From positions 1 through 64,000 of the forward strand of contig CAZRRO010000001.1 in assembly GCA_964602595.1 (NCBI GenBank): DNA of 64,000 nt. The letters run 5' to 3'. This DNA is from CAIWAH01 sp964602595 (GTDB lineage: Bacteria > Verrucomicrobiota > Verrucomicrobiia > Limisphaerales > UBA9464). The translations under genes were made by a program, and so were the position numbers. Below, piece by piece: positions 26,545 through 34,103 of the stretch. A model generated the notes under the pieces. It saw only the letters and a list, made by a program, of their open reading frames with translations. It did not search any database and was not told the origin of the DNA. How positions within the stretch are numbered: position 1 is the first letter of the stretch; every line of letters starts with the position of its first letter.

Positions 26545-27873
26545 ATGCAATCCCATCACGCTTACGTCGAACGCGTCGTCGACCTGCTGGATCCCGCCGC
26601 CAATCTCCTCTTCAACTGCACCGTCGAGGAAGCGCGAGCCAAGGTCCTTTCCGGCGATGCCGCGCAGGTCGCGGACATTGACGGTTCGTTCGCCCTTCTG
26701 GCGCGCGACGGCAAGATGGTCCGCATGGCCCGCTCGCTCGACCGGCCGATGCGTTACTTCCTCGCCAAGCGCGCCGAAGGCCCCGCCCTCATCGTCGCCG
26801 ACCGCATGGACGCCATCCACGCGCAGCTCGTGAAGGAGGGCCTGGCCGACCAGTTCCACCCCAGCTACACGCGCATGGTGCCGGCGCATTACGTCGTCGA
26901 GATCCAGCTGATCGGCTGCCCCGATCCCGACCCGACCTACACCCGCTTCTTCACGCCCGAACGCAACTCGCTCCCCGCCGACCTCGACGAAATCGGCCGC
27001 CGCTACGTCGGCGCGCTGGCGGACGAGACCGCGAAGTGGCTGCGCAACGTGCCGGCACACGAACCGATCGGCGTCGCCTTCTCCGGCGGCGTGGACAGCG
27101 GCCTCGTCTTCCTCACCACCTACTTCACGATGCGGAAGCTCGGAATGAATCCGGCCCGTCTCAAGGCCTTCACCCTCAGCTTCGGCGACGGACCCGACCT
27201 CGCCCAGGCCCGCGAGTTCCTCGAACGCCTCGGCCTCGGCCTGTTCCTCGAGGAAATCCACGCCACGCCCGACGAACTCGACTTCTCCGAAGCCCTGCGT
27301 GTGCTCGAGGACTACAAGCCGCTCGACGTCGAATGTGGCGTGATGGGCATGGCGTTGTGCCGCGGCATCCGGCGGCGGTATCCGGATTGGAAGCACCTGC
27401 TCGACGGCGACGGCGGCGACGAAAACCTCAAGGACTATCCCATCGAGGAAAACCCCGAGCTGACCATCCGTTCCGTCGTCCACAACCTGATGCTCTACCA
27501 CGAGGGTTGGGGCGTCGGCCGCATCAAGCACTCGCTCACCTACAGCGGCGGCCTGAGCCGCGGCTACGTGCGCACCTACGCGCCGGCGCGGAAGTTCGGC
27601 TTCGAGGGCTTCAGCCCGCTGATGAGCCGCGGCGTCATGGCCGTGAGCGAAGCCATCCCGTTCATTGACCTCACGCAATACGACGTGCCGACGCTCTACT
27701 CGCTCAAGGGCGAAGTCGTCCGGCGTGGCGTGAAGGCGCTGTTCGGCGTGGACATGCCCGTGTTCGAGAAACGCCGTTTCCAACACGGCGCCACCCGCAA
27801 GGAAACCCTCCGCGCCAAGCTGCCCGCCCAGGAAGCCGTGTATCGGAAGCAGTTCCTGGCGATGTATCAGTAG
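26545..27873 (+). CDS. Asparagine-synthase-like ATP-dependent amidotransferase
   Basis: A 442-residue protein related to AsnB. The N-terminal part (about 1-130) resembles the class II glutaminase fold but lacks the cysteine at position 2, so glutamine hydrolysis is unlikely. The C-terminal synthetase domain has the PP-loop S180-GGVDSG, the DGDGGDEN block and a C-terminal FEKRRFQHG segment. ATG 26545 follows the REP element and begins the conserved part. The product may be asparagine or another adenylation-dependent amide; this cannot be decided here. The last ~60 codons have a second, diverged copy at 28722-28912 (see findings). Confidence 0.8.
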   Translation: MQSHHAYVERVVDLLDPAANLLFNCTVEEARAKVLSGDAAQVADIDGSFALLARDGKMVRMARSLDRPMRYFLAKRAEGPALIVADRMDAIHAQLVKEGLADQFHPSYTRMVPAHYVVEIQLIGCPDPDPTYTRFFTPERNSLPADLDEIGRRYVGALADETAKWLRNVPAHEPIGVAFSGGVDSGLVFLTTYFTMRKLGMNPARLKAFTLSFGDGPDLAQAREFLERLGLGLFLEEIHATPDELDFSEALRVLEDYKPLDVECGVMGMALCRGIRRRYPDWKHLLDGDGGDENLKDYPIEENPELTIRSVVHNLMLYHEGWGVGRIKHSLTYSGGLSRGYVRTYAPARKFGFEGFSPLMSRGVMAVSEAIPFIDLTQYDVPTLYSLKGEVVRRGVKALFGVDMPVFEKRRFQHGATRKETLRAKLPAQEAVYRKQFLAMYQ

Positions 27874-27921
27874 GGCGCGTTTCCGCACCTAACCGAGACT
27901 GGCAACCCTCCACGCGCCGAA

Positions 27922-28482
27922 ATGCCCCCTTCTCCTCCCACGATTTACGTCATCGCCGGCTGCAACGGCGCCGGCAAAACCACGTTTGCGAGGGAGTTCC
28001 TTCCCAAGGAGGTAAAGTGCCTGCGCTTCTTGAACGCCGACGAAATCGCGAGGGGACTTTCGCCCTTGAAACCGAGCGCTGGGGCGGTGCGGGCCGCTCG
28101 CCTGCTGCTCACCCAGGTCGCCGAACACTTGCGACGGCGCGAGACCTTTGCGCTCGAAAGCACCCTCAGTGGCAAGACCTACATCCGCTGGTTCCGCCAG
28201 GCACGCGAGTTGGGCTACGAGATCGAACTGCACTACCTGTGGCTTTCCAGCCCGACGCAGGCCATCGCCCGCGTGCGGCAGCGGGTGCGGCAGGGCGGAC
28301 ATCATGTCCCGGCGGCGGACATCCGTCGCCGCTTCAAGCGCAGCTTGAGCCATCTCCTGGACGACTACCTGCCGCTGGCGACCCGCTGGGCTGTCTGGGA
28401 CAGCCGCAGCCTGCCGGCGAAACGCCTCGCCATTTCCGGCGTGCATGCCCTTGAATCCCTGCGGTTGTTGACAGGCTTATGA
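27922..28482 (+). CDS. Zeta-toxin-like P-loop kinase
   Basis: A 186-residue protein with Walker A G13-CNGAGKTT (K19) near the N-terminus, NADEIARGLSP, FALESTLSGKTY and a basic RVRQRVRQGGHHV lid region. This matches the zeta-toxin/UDP-N-acetylglucosamine kinase-like family, which phosphorylates wall precursors or other small molecules. Many such genes occur with a tiny partner ORF, and one overlaps it here (ATGA at 28479-28482). It lies between the intact asparagine-synthase-like gene and a duplicate of that gene's 3' end, suggesting arrival as a cassette. Whether it is toxic is untested. Confidence 0.8.
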   Translation: MPPSPPTIYVIAGCNGAGKTTFAREFLPKEVKCLRFLNADEIARGLSPLKPSAGAVRAARLLLTQVAEHLRRRETFALESTLSGKTYIRWFRQARELGYEIELHYLWLSSPTQAIARVRQRVRQGGHHVPAADIRRRFKRSLSHLLDDYLPLATRWAVWDSRSLPAKRLAISGVHALESLRLLTGL

Positions 28483-28646
28483 AGACCAACGGAAGCACCC
28501 GAAAGGCGGTCACCACTCCCGCCTTTGCGCTGCGGGCCCAACGCGCCCTGCGCCGCGCCGCCAAGAATGTTCAGGCTCAGAACCGTGCCCTGAACCTGCC
28601 GCTCATCGTCTGGCAGGACGGCAAGGTGGTGGAAAAGCCTGCATAA
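28479..28646 (+). CDS. Small partner ORF of the zeta-like kinase
   Basis: A 55-codon ORF starting inside the zeta-like stop codon (ATGA overlap). It has a basic, Ala/Arg-rich N-terminal half (FALRAQRALRRAAKNVQ) and ends LPLIVWQDGKVVEKPA. A short protein with a basic helix and a terminal P-x-x-x-W-x-DGK motif next to a zeta-like kinase is a recurring arrangement as I recall it, so it is a candidate antitoxin or regulator. The translational overlap is the strongest support. Confidence 0.6.
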   Translation: MKTNGSTRKAVTTPAFALRAQRALRRAAKNVQAQNRALNLPLIVWQDGKVVEKPA

Positions 28647-28693
28647 AGACCGCAGCCATCGCGAAATACCCCGATAGCAGACGCGTGAGAGAC

Positions 28694-28912
28694 ATTCTGT
28701 TCATTGAACTGAGGACCTCCGCCGTGCCGACGCTCTACTCGCTCAAGGGCGAAGTCGTGCGGCGCGGCGTGAAGGCACTGTTCGGCGTGGACATGCCCGT
28801 GTTCGAGAAACGCCGCTTCCAGCACGGCGCCACCCGCAAGGAAACCCTCCGCGCCAAGCTGCCCATGCAGGAAGCGGTATATCGGAAGCAGTTCCTGGCG
28901 ATGTATCAGTGA
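28694..28912 (+). pseudogene. Diverged duplicate of the asparagine-synthase 3' end
   Basis: From 28722 the sequence matches the last ~190 bases of the gene ending at 27873, through the stop codon, with about ten substitutions plus a changed stop (TAG to TGA). Almost all changes are synonymous. Weaker similarity (LFIEL against PFIDL) extends back to about 28694. No start or N-terminal domain is present, so this is a gene fragment. The substitution pattern shows it diverged while under protein-level selection, and it is not a recent local copy. Confidence 0.85.
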
Positions 28913-28955
28913 GTTCCGATCGCTACGACCAAACGCCAACTAACGACCCACCGCG

Positions 28956-29795
28956 ATGGCACGACCTAAGACACTAACACAACCTGAGCCGGAACCACCC
29001 CAAGTCTCCGCGGAGCAGGGAATCACGTTAATCGACGTTTTGTTAACCAAAGCGACAGACCTGCTACTGAAGCGCCCGCTAAAGCACGATGAATATTCGA
29101 CCTGGGAGCTGCTGACGAGAAACTACCTTGAGAAGGCGTTCGGAAGACACTCCCCCAATATTTCCAGCGTTACGGATGTTGGTAAATTTGGTTCCTTCCC
29201 GATGAACGCTGGAGAAACGTGGTGGGAAAACCACCGCGCCGGGAGTCTCCAAACACAGAAGCGGAAATTGGAAGGCCTTCGAGAGTTGTTGCAGACGGAA
29301 CTTCAGCTTTCCGGTGGAGTCACTCTCGAGGCGACCTCTGAACCGAAGGGGCACAAGGTTTTTCTAGTTCACGGCCACGACGATCGCGCGCTCCACGAGG
29401 TGGCACGCTTTTTGGAAAAGCTTCGCCAAGATGTGATTGTTCTTAGGGAACAGCCTAACCAAGGGCGAACCGTCATAGAGAAGTTCGAGGACTACGCCAA
29501 CGTCGGGTTCGCCGTGGTCCTGCTCACCTCGGATGATGTCGGCGGAACCCATTCGGCAAATGCTCAATCACTAAGGCCACGCGCGCGTCAGAATGTAGTG
29601 TTCGAACTCGGTTATTTTATTGGCCGCCTAGGCAGAAATCGGGTTTGCGGGCTAGACGTCGAAGGTGTCGAGATCCCCTCAGATTACGCCGGAGTCCTCT
29701 ACACGAAGCTAGACGCAAGTGGCGCTTGGCGATTGGAACTGGCGAAGGAACTTAAGGCCGCCTCACTCCCTGTTGATATGAACCTTGCACTCTAG
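28956..29795 (+). CDS. TIR-like (CAP12/Pycsar-effector-type) protein, candidate defence NADase
   Basis: A 279-residue protein. The C-terminal domain (about 132-262) matches the predicted nucleotide-binding TIR-like family used as effector in CBASS (CAP12) and Pycsar immunity: KVFLVHGHDDRALHEVARFL, IVLREQPNQGRTVIEKFEDY, FAVVLLTSDDVG, RQNVVFELGYFIGRLGR with the candidate catalytic glutamate, and SDYAGVLYTKLD. The N-terminal ~125 residues are helical and unassigned. No cyclase gene is adjacent, so it may act alone or sense something through its N-terminus. The gene is visibly lower in GC and richer in A/T-ending codons than its neighbours, suggesting horizontal transfer. NAD cleavage and defence are inferences from the family. 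Confidence 0.8.
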   Translation: MARPKTLTQPEPEPPQVSAEQGITLIDVLLTKATDLLLKRPLKHDEYSTWELLTRNYLEKAFGRHSPNISSVTDVGKFGSFPMNAGETWWENHRAGSLQTQKRKLEGLRELLQTELQLSGGVTLEATSEPKGHKVFLVHGHDDRALHEVARFLEKLRQDVIVLREQPNQGRTVIEKFEDYANVGFAVVLLTSDDVGGTHSANAQSLRPRARQNVVFELGYFIGRLGRNRVCGLDVEGVEIPSDYAGVLYTKLDASGAWRLELAKELKAASLPVDMNLAL

Positions 29796-30101
29796 CCTGC
29801 ACGAGTGACGCAGCGCACAAAACCTCATGGATGATGAACGCACATTCCGCAGCACTGATGTATCACCGGATCTCCGCCGCCCTGCAGTTCGGGCAATCGA
29901 CGCTGCGGAACCGCCCACAGAAGCGTGCCCGAAGCCCGTTGCCCCCGCCGTGTCCACCGGGATCGGGCTGCTGCTCGGGCCGGCGTTGACGCTGCCGGAA
30001 TTCACCCGGGGAAAGTTCGCCGCAGGGAAACACCGGGTCGGCCACCGGGAAAACTACCCGTGCTTTGACGGGCTGCCGCGGGCGCCGTTACCCTCGGCCC
30101 C
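29796..30101. other. Intergenic stretch without a supported gene
   Basis: About 306 bases between the TIR-like gene and the glyoxalase. An open frame of 92 codons from 29827 has no recognisable domain and would run into the glyoxalase start, so I do not call it. GC returns to the chromosomal level within this stretch, marking the likely right edge of the accessory island. Confidence 0.5.
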
Positions 30102-30515
30102 ATGAAAGTCCGCAAACTGCTGCACACCCGCTACCGCCTCAACGACCTCGACCGTTCGGTCCGGTTCTACCGCGAAGTGCTGGGCCTGGAGGAAGTGCGC
30201 CGGCACAAGTCGCCGCGCGGTTCCGAGTTGGTTTTCCTCAAGGCGCCCGAGAGCGAGGAAACCATCGAACTGTGCCACTTTCCCAATTCCGGCCCGGTGG
30301 TAGTCCAGGCGGACCTCACCCACCTGGCCTTCCAGGTGGATTCGCTGGAGGAATTCGGCCGTCACCTCGCGGCCCTCGGGTTGAAATACTCGGACGGCCC
30401 GACCTACAAGCCTGACGGCTCCGGCGGTTTTGCCTTCATCGACGCGCCCGAGGGTTACGAGATTGAGCTAATCCAGCGTTCCGAAGTCGCCGCGGCTACG
30501 AACCAAACCTACTGA
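30102..30515 (+). CDS. Glyoxalase/VOC-family lyase
   Basis: A 137-residue vicinal-oxygen-chelate protein. Two beta-alpha-beta-beta-beta units carry likely metal ligands: H8 in LLHTRYRLNDL, the glutamate in IELCHF, the histidine in LTHLAFQV and the glutamate in GYEIELIQ. The sequence is close to lactoylglutathione lyase (glyoxalase I), which detoxifies methylglyoxal adducts. As this lineage may not use glutathione, the true thiol or substrate is open. It ends 4 bases before folP and may be cotranscribed with it. Confidence 0.82.
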   Translation: MKVRKLLHTRYRLNDLDRSVRFYREVLGLEEVRRHKSPRGSELVFLKAPESEETIELCHFPNSGPVVVQADLTHLAFQVDSLEEFGRHLAALGLKYSDGPTYKPDGSGGFAFIDAPEGYEIELIQRSEVAAATNQTY

Positions 30516-30519
30516 GGCG

Positions 30520-31368
30520 ATGCTTTGGCGCTGCGGCCAGCATGAGTTCGTCTTCCCGCGGCCGGCGCTCGTGATGGGCATCGTCAACGTGACCCCGGAT
30601 TCGTTTTCCGACGGCGGGCAGTTTCAGGACGTCGACGCGGCGGTGGCCCACGGCGAGCGCCTGGTCGCCGAAGGGGCCGACCTGCTGGACATCGGCGGCG
30701 AATCCACCCGCCCCGGCGCCACGCCGGTCAGTGAGGCGGAGGAAATTGCGCGGGTCGTGCCGGTGATCGAGCTCCTGGCGACGCGGGTGCGGGTCCCGCT
30801 GTCGGTGGATACCATGAAGCCAGCCGTCGCCCGCGCCGCCCTGGCCGCCGGCGCCAGCGTGGTCAACGACGTGGCGGCGAACCGCGAGTCACCGGAAATG
30901 TGGGAACTCGTGGCGCAGTCCGGGGCCGGTTACGTGGCCATGCACATGCAGGGCACGCCCCGGACGATGCAGCTCGCGCCGAGCTACGCCGAGGTGGTGA
31001 CCGAGGTGGCGGCGTTCTTCGACGACCGCCTGGAACGGATGCAGGCGGCCGGTGTCCAGCCGGACCAAATCGCGCTGGATCCGGGCATTGGATTCGGGAA
31101 AACGCTGGCGCAAAATTTGGATTTGCTCGCCCGTTTGGCCGAACTAAGAACCCGCGCGCGACCGCTGCTGCTGGGCATTTCCCGCAAATCCTTCATTGGA
31201 AAGCTGCTGGGATTGGAGCCCCATGAGCGCGGAGCGGCGGGACTGGCCTGCACGGTGTGGGCGGCGGGCGAAGGGGTTCAGATCTTTCGCACGCACGAAG
31301 TCGCGCCCACGGTCCAGGCCCTGCGGATGCGGGAGGCGCTGGCAAAACGGAAACCCGGAACGGCGTGA
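30520..31368 (+). CDS. folP: Dihydropteroate synthase
   Basis: A 282-residue enzyme joining p-aminobenzoate to hydroxymethyl-dihydropterin in folate synthesis. It has MGIVNVTPDSFSDGG, LLDIGGESTRPGA, VVNDV, MHMQGTPRTMQ, DPGIGFGKTLAQN and the C-terminal FRTHEV. It is first in folP-cdaA-cdaR-glmM, a recurrent order in bacteria, and its stop overlaps the cdaA GTG (GTGA). Confidence 0.95.
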   Translation: MLWRCGQHEFVFPRPALVMGIVNVTPDSFSDGGQFQDVDAAVAHGERLVAEGADLLDIGGESTRPGATPVSEAEEIARVVPVIELLATRVRVPLSVDTMKPAVARAALAAGASVVNDVAANRESPEMWELVAQSGAGYVAMHMQGTPRTMQLAPSYAEVVTEVAAFFDDRLERMQAAGVQPDQIALDPGIGFGKTLAQNLDLLARLAELRTRARPLLLGISRKSFIGKLLGLEPHERGAAGLACTVWAAGEGVQIFRTHEVAPTVQALRMREALAKRKPGTA

Positions 31369-32201
31369 ATTTGGGGCAGGTCATCCAGTCTGGTTGGCGG
31401 CCGGCGGTCGAGATCGTGATTCTCGCCGTCGGGCTGTATTACGCCTTCCTGTTCATCCGGCGCACGCGGGGCGCCCCGGTGGTCACGGGTTTCCTCGCGC
31501 TGCTGCTCACGCTCACCGTGGTCACCCGCCTGCTGGACCTCACGGTGTTGAACGCCCTGCTGAACCAGTTCTTCGGCGTGCTGGCCATCGCCGTGGTCGT
31601 GATCTTCCAGCCGGAGCTCCGGCGGATCCTCGCCGAACTGGGCAACCTGCCGCTTTTCAATCCCACCCGGGAGCAACGCGAGAACATCGAGGACATCATC
31701 CAGACCGTGGATCGCCTGGCGCCGGTGAAGATCGGGGCGCTGATCGCCATCGAGCAGAACCAGCACCTCGGCGAAGTGGTCGAAGGCGGTGTCCCGATCG
31801 AGTCCGAGCTGACGCCGGAGATGATGGAAACGATCTTCTTCCCCAACAACGCGATCCATGACGGTGGCGTCATCGTCCGCGATGGCCGTATCCTTCGGGC
31901 GGCGTGCATCTTCCCGCTGACGCAGCGGCAGGACTTGCCCAAGTCGGTTGGCACCCGCCACCGCGCCGCCATCGGCCTGTCCGAGGAATCCGACGCAGTC
32001 GTGGTGGTGGTGTCCGAGGAGACCGGTTCGATCGCCTACGCCTACCGGGGACAATTGGTGCGGGGAATCACCGTCGAGGAACTGCGGGCGTTCCTGACCT
32101 CGGTGCTGGTCCGGCAAGTGGAACCGCGTTCTTGGTGGCAGCGGGTCCGGGCCTTCGTGGCCAAGGGACAGCTGCCGAAGCACCTGAACGGAGGAAACTA
32201 G
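31365..32201 (+). CDS. cdaA: Diadenylate cyclase (c-di-AMP synthase)
   Basis: A 278-residue CdaA, a membrane-bound enzyme making c-di-AMP from two ATP. Three N-terminal helices (about 10-85) precede the DAC domain with LGEVVEGGVPIESEL, IHDGGVIV and GTRHRAAIGLSE. The usual DGA motif reads DGG here, a conservative change; RHR is intact. GTG 31365 is chosen because it gives the family N-terminus and the 4-base overlap with folP; the longer upstream frame would duplicate folP sequence. It controls turgor and wall homeostasis in known bacteria, consistent with glmM downstream. Confidence 0.92.
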   Translation: MNLGQVIQSGWRPAVEIVILAVGLYYAFLFIRRTRGAPVVTGFLALLLTLTVVTRLLDLTVLNALLNQFFGVLAIAVVVIFQPELRRILAELGNLPLFNPTREQRENIEDIIQTVDRLAPVKIGALIAIEQNQHLGEVVEGGVPIESELTPEMMETIFFPNNAIHDGGVIVRDGRILRAACIFPLTQRQDLPKSVGTRHRAAIGLSEESDAVVVVVSEETGSIAYAYRGQLVRGITVEELRAFLTSVLVRQVEPRSWWQRVRAFVAKGQLPKHLNGGN

Positions 32202-32202
32202 C

Positions 32203-32625
32203 ATGCTGGGACGCGATTTCTTCGTCATCAACCGCTGGCAAAAGCTCTTCGCGCTGGTGCTGGCGGTCCTCATCTGGCTGGCCGTCCGGACGGGCGTCTC
32301 GCTCAACCCGGTGGCGGAGGTCGGCCATGGCACGCGGGTGTTTGACCGGCTCCCGCTCACGGTCCTCACCACGTCCACAGACCTAGGCCGTTACCGGCTC
32401 GAACCCGAGCATGTGACGATCATCCTGCGCGGCGATCCCGCGGTGCTCCAAGGTATCCGGCCGGGTGAGATCGAGGCGTTCGTCAATTTGTCGGAAAACA
32501 CCCCGATGGGCACCCGGCTCATCCACGTTTATCCGCCGGAGGGCACCGCGCTGGTCTCGGTCCGCCCGGAAGAAGTGCTGGTCGAGCGGCTGCCGGCCGC
32601 CGAAACTGGCGAAGTTCGCAAGTAG
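32203..32625 (+). CDS. cdaR: YbbR-domain regulator of diadenylate cyclase
   Basis: A 140-residue protein with one N-terminal membrane helix (about 14-30; LFALVLAVLIWLAVRTG) and a single extracytoplasmic YbbR-like domain (PLTVLT, VTIILRGDPAVLQGI, FVNLSENTPMG). Gram-positive CdaR has several YbbR repeats; this is a minimal one-domain version. It starts one base after the cdaA stop. Identification rests on the domain pattern and position. Confidence 0.8.
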   Translation: MLGRDFFVINRWQKLFALVLAVLIWLAVRTGVSLNPVAEVGHGTRVFDRLPLTVLTTSTDLGRYRLEPEHVTIILRGDPAVLQGIRPGEIEAFVNLSENTPMGTRLIHVYPPEGTALVSVRPEEVLVERLPAAETGEVRK

Positions 32626-32641
32626 CTCATTCCCTTTTCCT

Positions 32642-34024
32642 ATGGCTGCCCCCAAACGCATCTTCGGCACGGACGGAGTCCGTGGCCGCGCCAACATCGA
32701 GCCGGTCACCGCGGAAACTGCCCTCAAGCTGGGCCGGGCCGCCGCCCACGTCTTCAAGCGGCATGTCGGACAGGCCAAGGACCGCGTGCGCCATCGCATT
32801 GTCATCGGCAAGGACACCCGGCTCTCCGGTTACATGCTGGAAAACGCGATTTCCTCCGGCGTGCTCTCCATGGGCGTCGACGTCGTGTTCATCGGACCGC
32901 TGCCCAGCCCCGGCGTCGCCTACGTGACTCGTTCGCTGCGCGCCGACGCGGGAATCGTCATCACGGCTTCGCACAACCCCTACGACGACAACGGCATCAA
33001 GTTCTTCCGCGCCGACGGCTACAAGCTCGACGACACCATCGAAGGCGAGATCGAGGAACTCGTCTTCAGTGGCGAGATCGAGAACATCCGCCCCACCGCC
33101 GGGGAAATCGGCAAGGCCGTGCGCGTCGATGACGCCATTGGCCGGTATGTCGAACACGCCAAATCCAGCTTCCCGCGCGGGTTGACCCTTGAGGGCATGC
33201 GCATCGTGCTCGATTGCGGGCACGGCGCCTCCTACAAGACCTCACCCATGGTCCTGCGGGAACTGGGCGCGGACGTCATCAGCTTCGGTACCCAGCCCAA
33301 CGGCACGAACATCAACCAGGACTGCGGCTCCATGCACCCCGGCCTGCTCGCCAGCAAGGTGCGGGAATATCGCGCGGACATCGGCATCGCCCACGATGGC
33401 GACGCGGACCGGGTGATCCTCTGCGACGAGAATGGCAAGGTGATCGACGGCGACGACATCCTCGCCATTGCAGGGCTCCAGATGCTCGCGGAAGGCACGC
33501 TCGCCCATAAGACGGTGGTCGCCACGGTGATGAGCAATGCCGGGCTCGACGCCGCGATCGTGGCCGCCGGCGGCCGGGTCCTGCGCACCCCCGTGGGTGA
33601 CAAGCACGTCATCGACCTGATGCTGGCCGAAGGCTACTCGCTCGGCGGCGAACAGAGCGGCCACCTGATCTTCCGGGACCACAGCACGACGGGCGACGGC
33701 TTGGTCGCTGCGCTCCAGATCCTGAGCGCCATGCGCACCCGTGACCTGCCTCTGTCGGTGATGGCCAATTGCTGGCAACGCTACCCGCAGGTCGTCACCA
33801 ACGTGAAGGTCCGAGCGAAGCCGGCCTTCGAGGAACTGGAGGAAGTCCTTGACCTGGTCCGGCAGGCCGAGGCCGAAGTGAAGCCCAAGGGCGGCCGGGT
33901 GCTACTGCGTTATTCCGGCACCGAACCCAAGGCCCGGCTATTGATCGAAGGCCCGGATTTGACGGTCCTCAACTCTTGGAGCGAACGCATCTGCGGCTCC
34001 ATCCGGCGCCAGCTCGGCAACTGA
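32642..34024 (+). CDS. glmM: Phosphoglucosamine mutase
   Basis: A 460-residue enzyme converting glucosamine-6-phosphate to glucosamine-1-phosphate for UDP-GlcNAc, peptidoglycan and LPS. It starts KRIFGTDGVRG, has the phosphoserine loop S110 in ITASHNPYDDNG, the Mg-binding DGDADR and the sugar-binding GGEQSGH, and ends with RYSGTEPKARLLIEG. It is last in the folP-cdaA-cdaR-glmM operon and is closed by a strong hairpin at 34051. Confidence 0.95.
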   Translation: MAAPKRIFGTDGVRGRANIEPVTAETALKLGRAAAHVFKRHVGQAKDRVRHRIVIGKDTRLSGYMLENAISSGVLSMGVDVVFIGPLPSPGVAYVTRSLRADAGIVITASHNPYDDNGIKFFRADGYKLDDTIEGEIEELVFSGEIENIRPTAGEIGKAVRVDDAIGRYVEHAKSSFPRGLTLEGMRIVLDCGHGASYKTSPMVLRELGADVISFGTQPNGTNINQDCGSMHPGLLASKVREYRADIGIAHDGDADRVILCDENGKVIDGDDILAIAGLQMLAEGTLAHKTVVATVMSNAGLDAAIVAAGGRVLRTPVGDKHVIDLMLAEGYSLGGEQSGHLIFRDHSTTGDGLVAALQILSAMRTRDLPLSVMANCWQRYPQVVTNVKVRAKPAFEELEEVLDLVRQAEAEVKPKGGRVLLRYSGTEPKARLLIEGPDLTVLNSWSERICGSIRRQLGN

Positions 34025-34050
34025 CCCGCAGGTTCCCTCGGAAACGAAAA

Positions 34051-34079
34051 ACGGGGCCAGGAATCTTTCCTGGCCCCGT
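34051..34079. terminator. Bidirectional terminator between glmM and tolC-like gene
   Basis: A perfect 13-bp stem (34051-34063 with 34067-34079) has a TCT loop. A-rich sequence on the left gives a T-run (TTTTTCG) on the minus strand, and TCTTCATTT follows on the plus strand. It separates two convergent genes. Confidence 0.9.
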
Positions 34080-34103
34080 CTTCATTTCGCAGTCCGCCGC
34101 GGA

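Noticed and set aside
26173..27888. 571-codon minus-strand frame across the REP element and the asparagine-synthase-like gene
   Set aside because: It is antisense to a recognised PP-loop gene and runs through the REP element; no domain.
29827..30105. 92-codon plus-strand frame between the TIR-like and glyoxalase genes
   Set aside because: No domain, no ribosome site, Pro/Arg-rich translation, and it overlaps the start of a well-identified gene.
31365..32201. DGG instead of DGA in the cyclase motif as a sign of inactivity
   Set aside because: The Asp and Gly are kept, Ala to Gly is mild, and RHR is intact; the enzyme is probably active.
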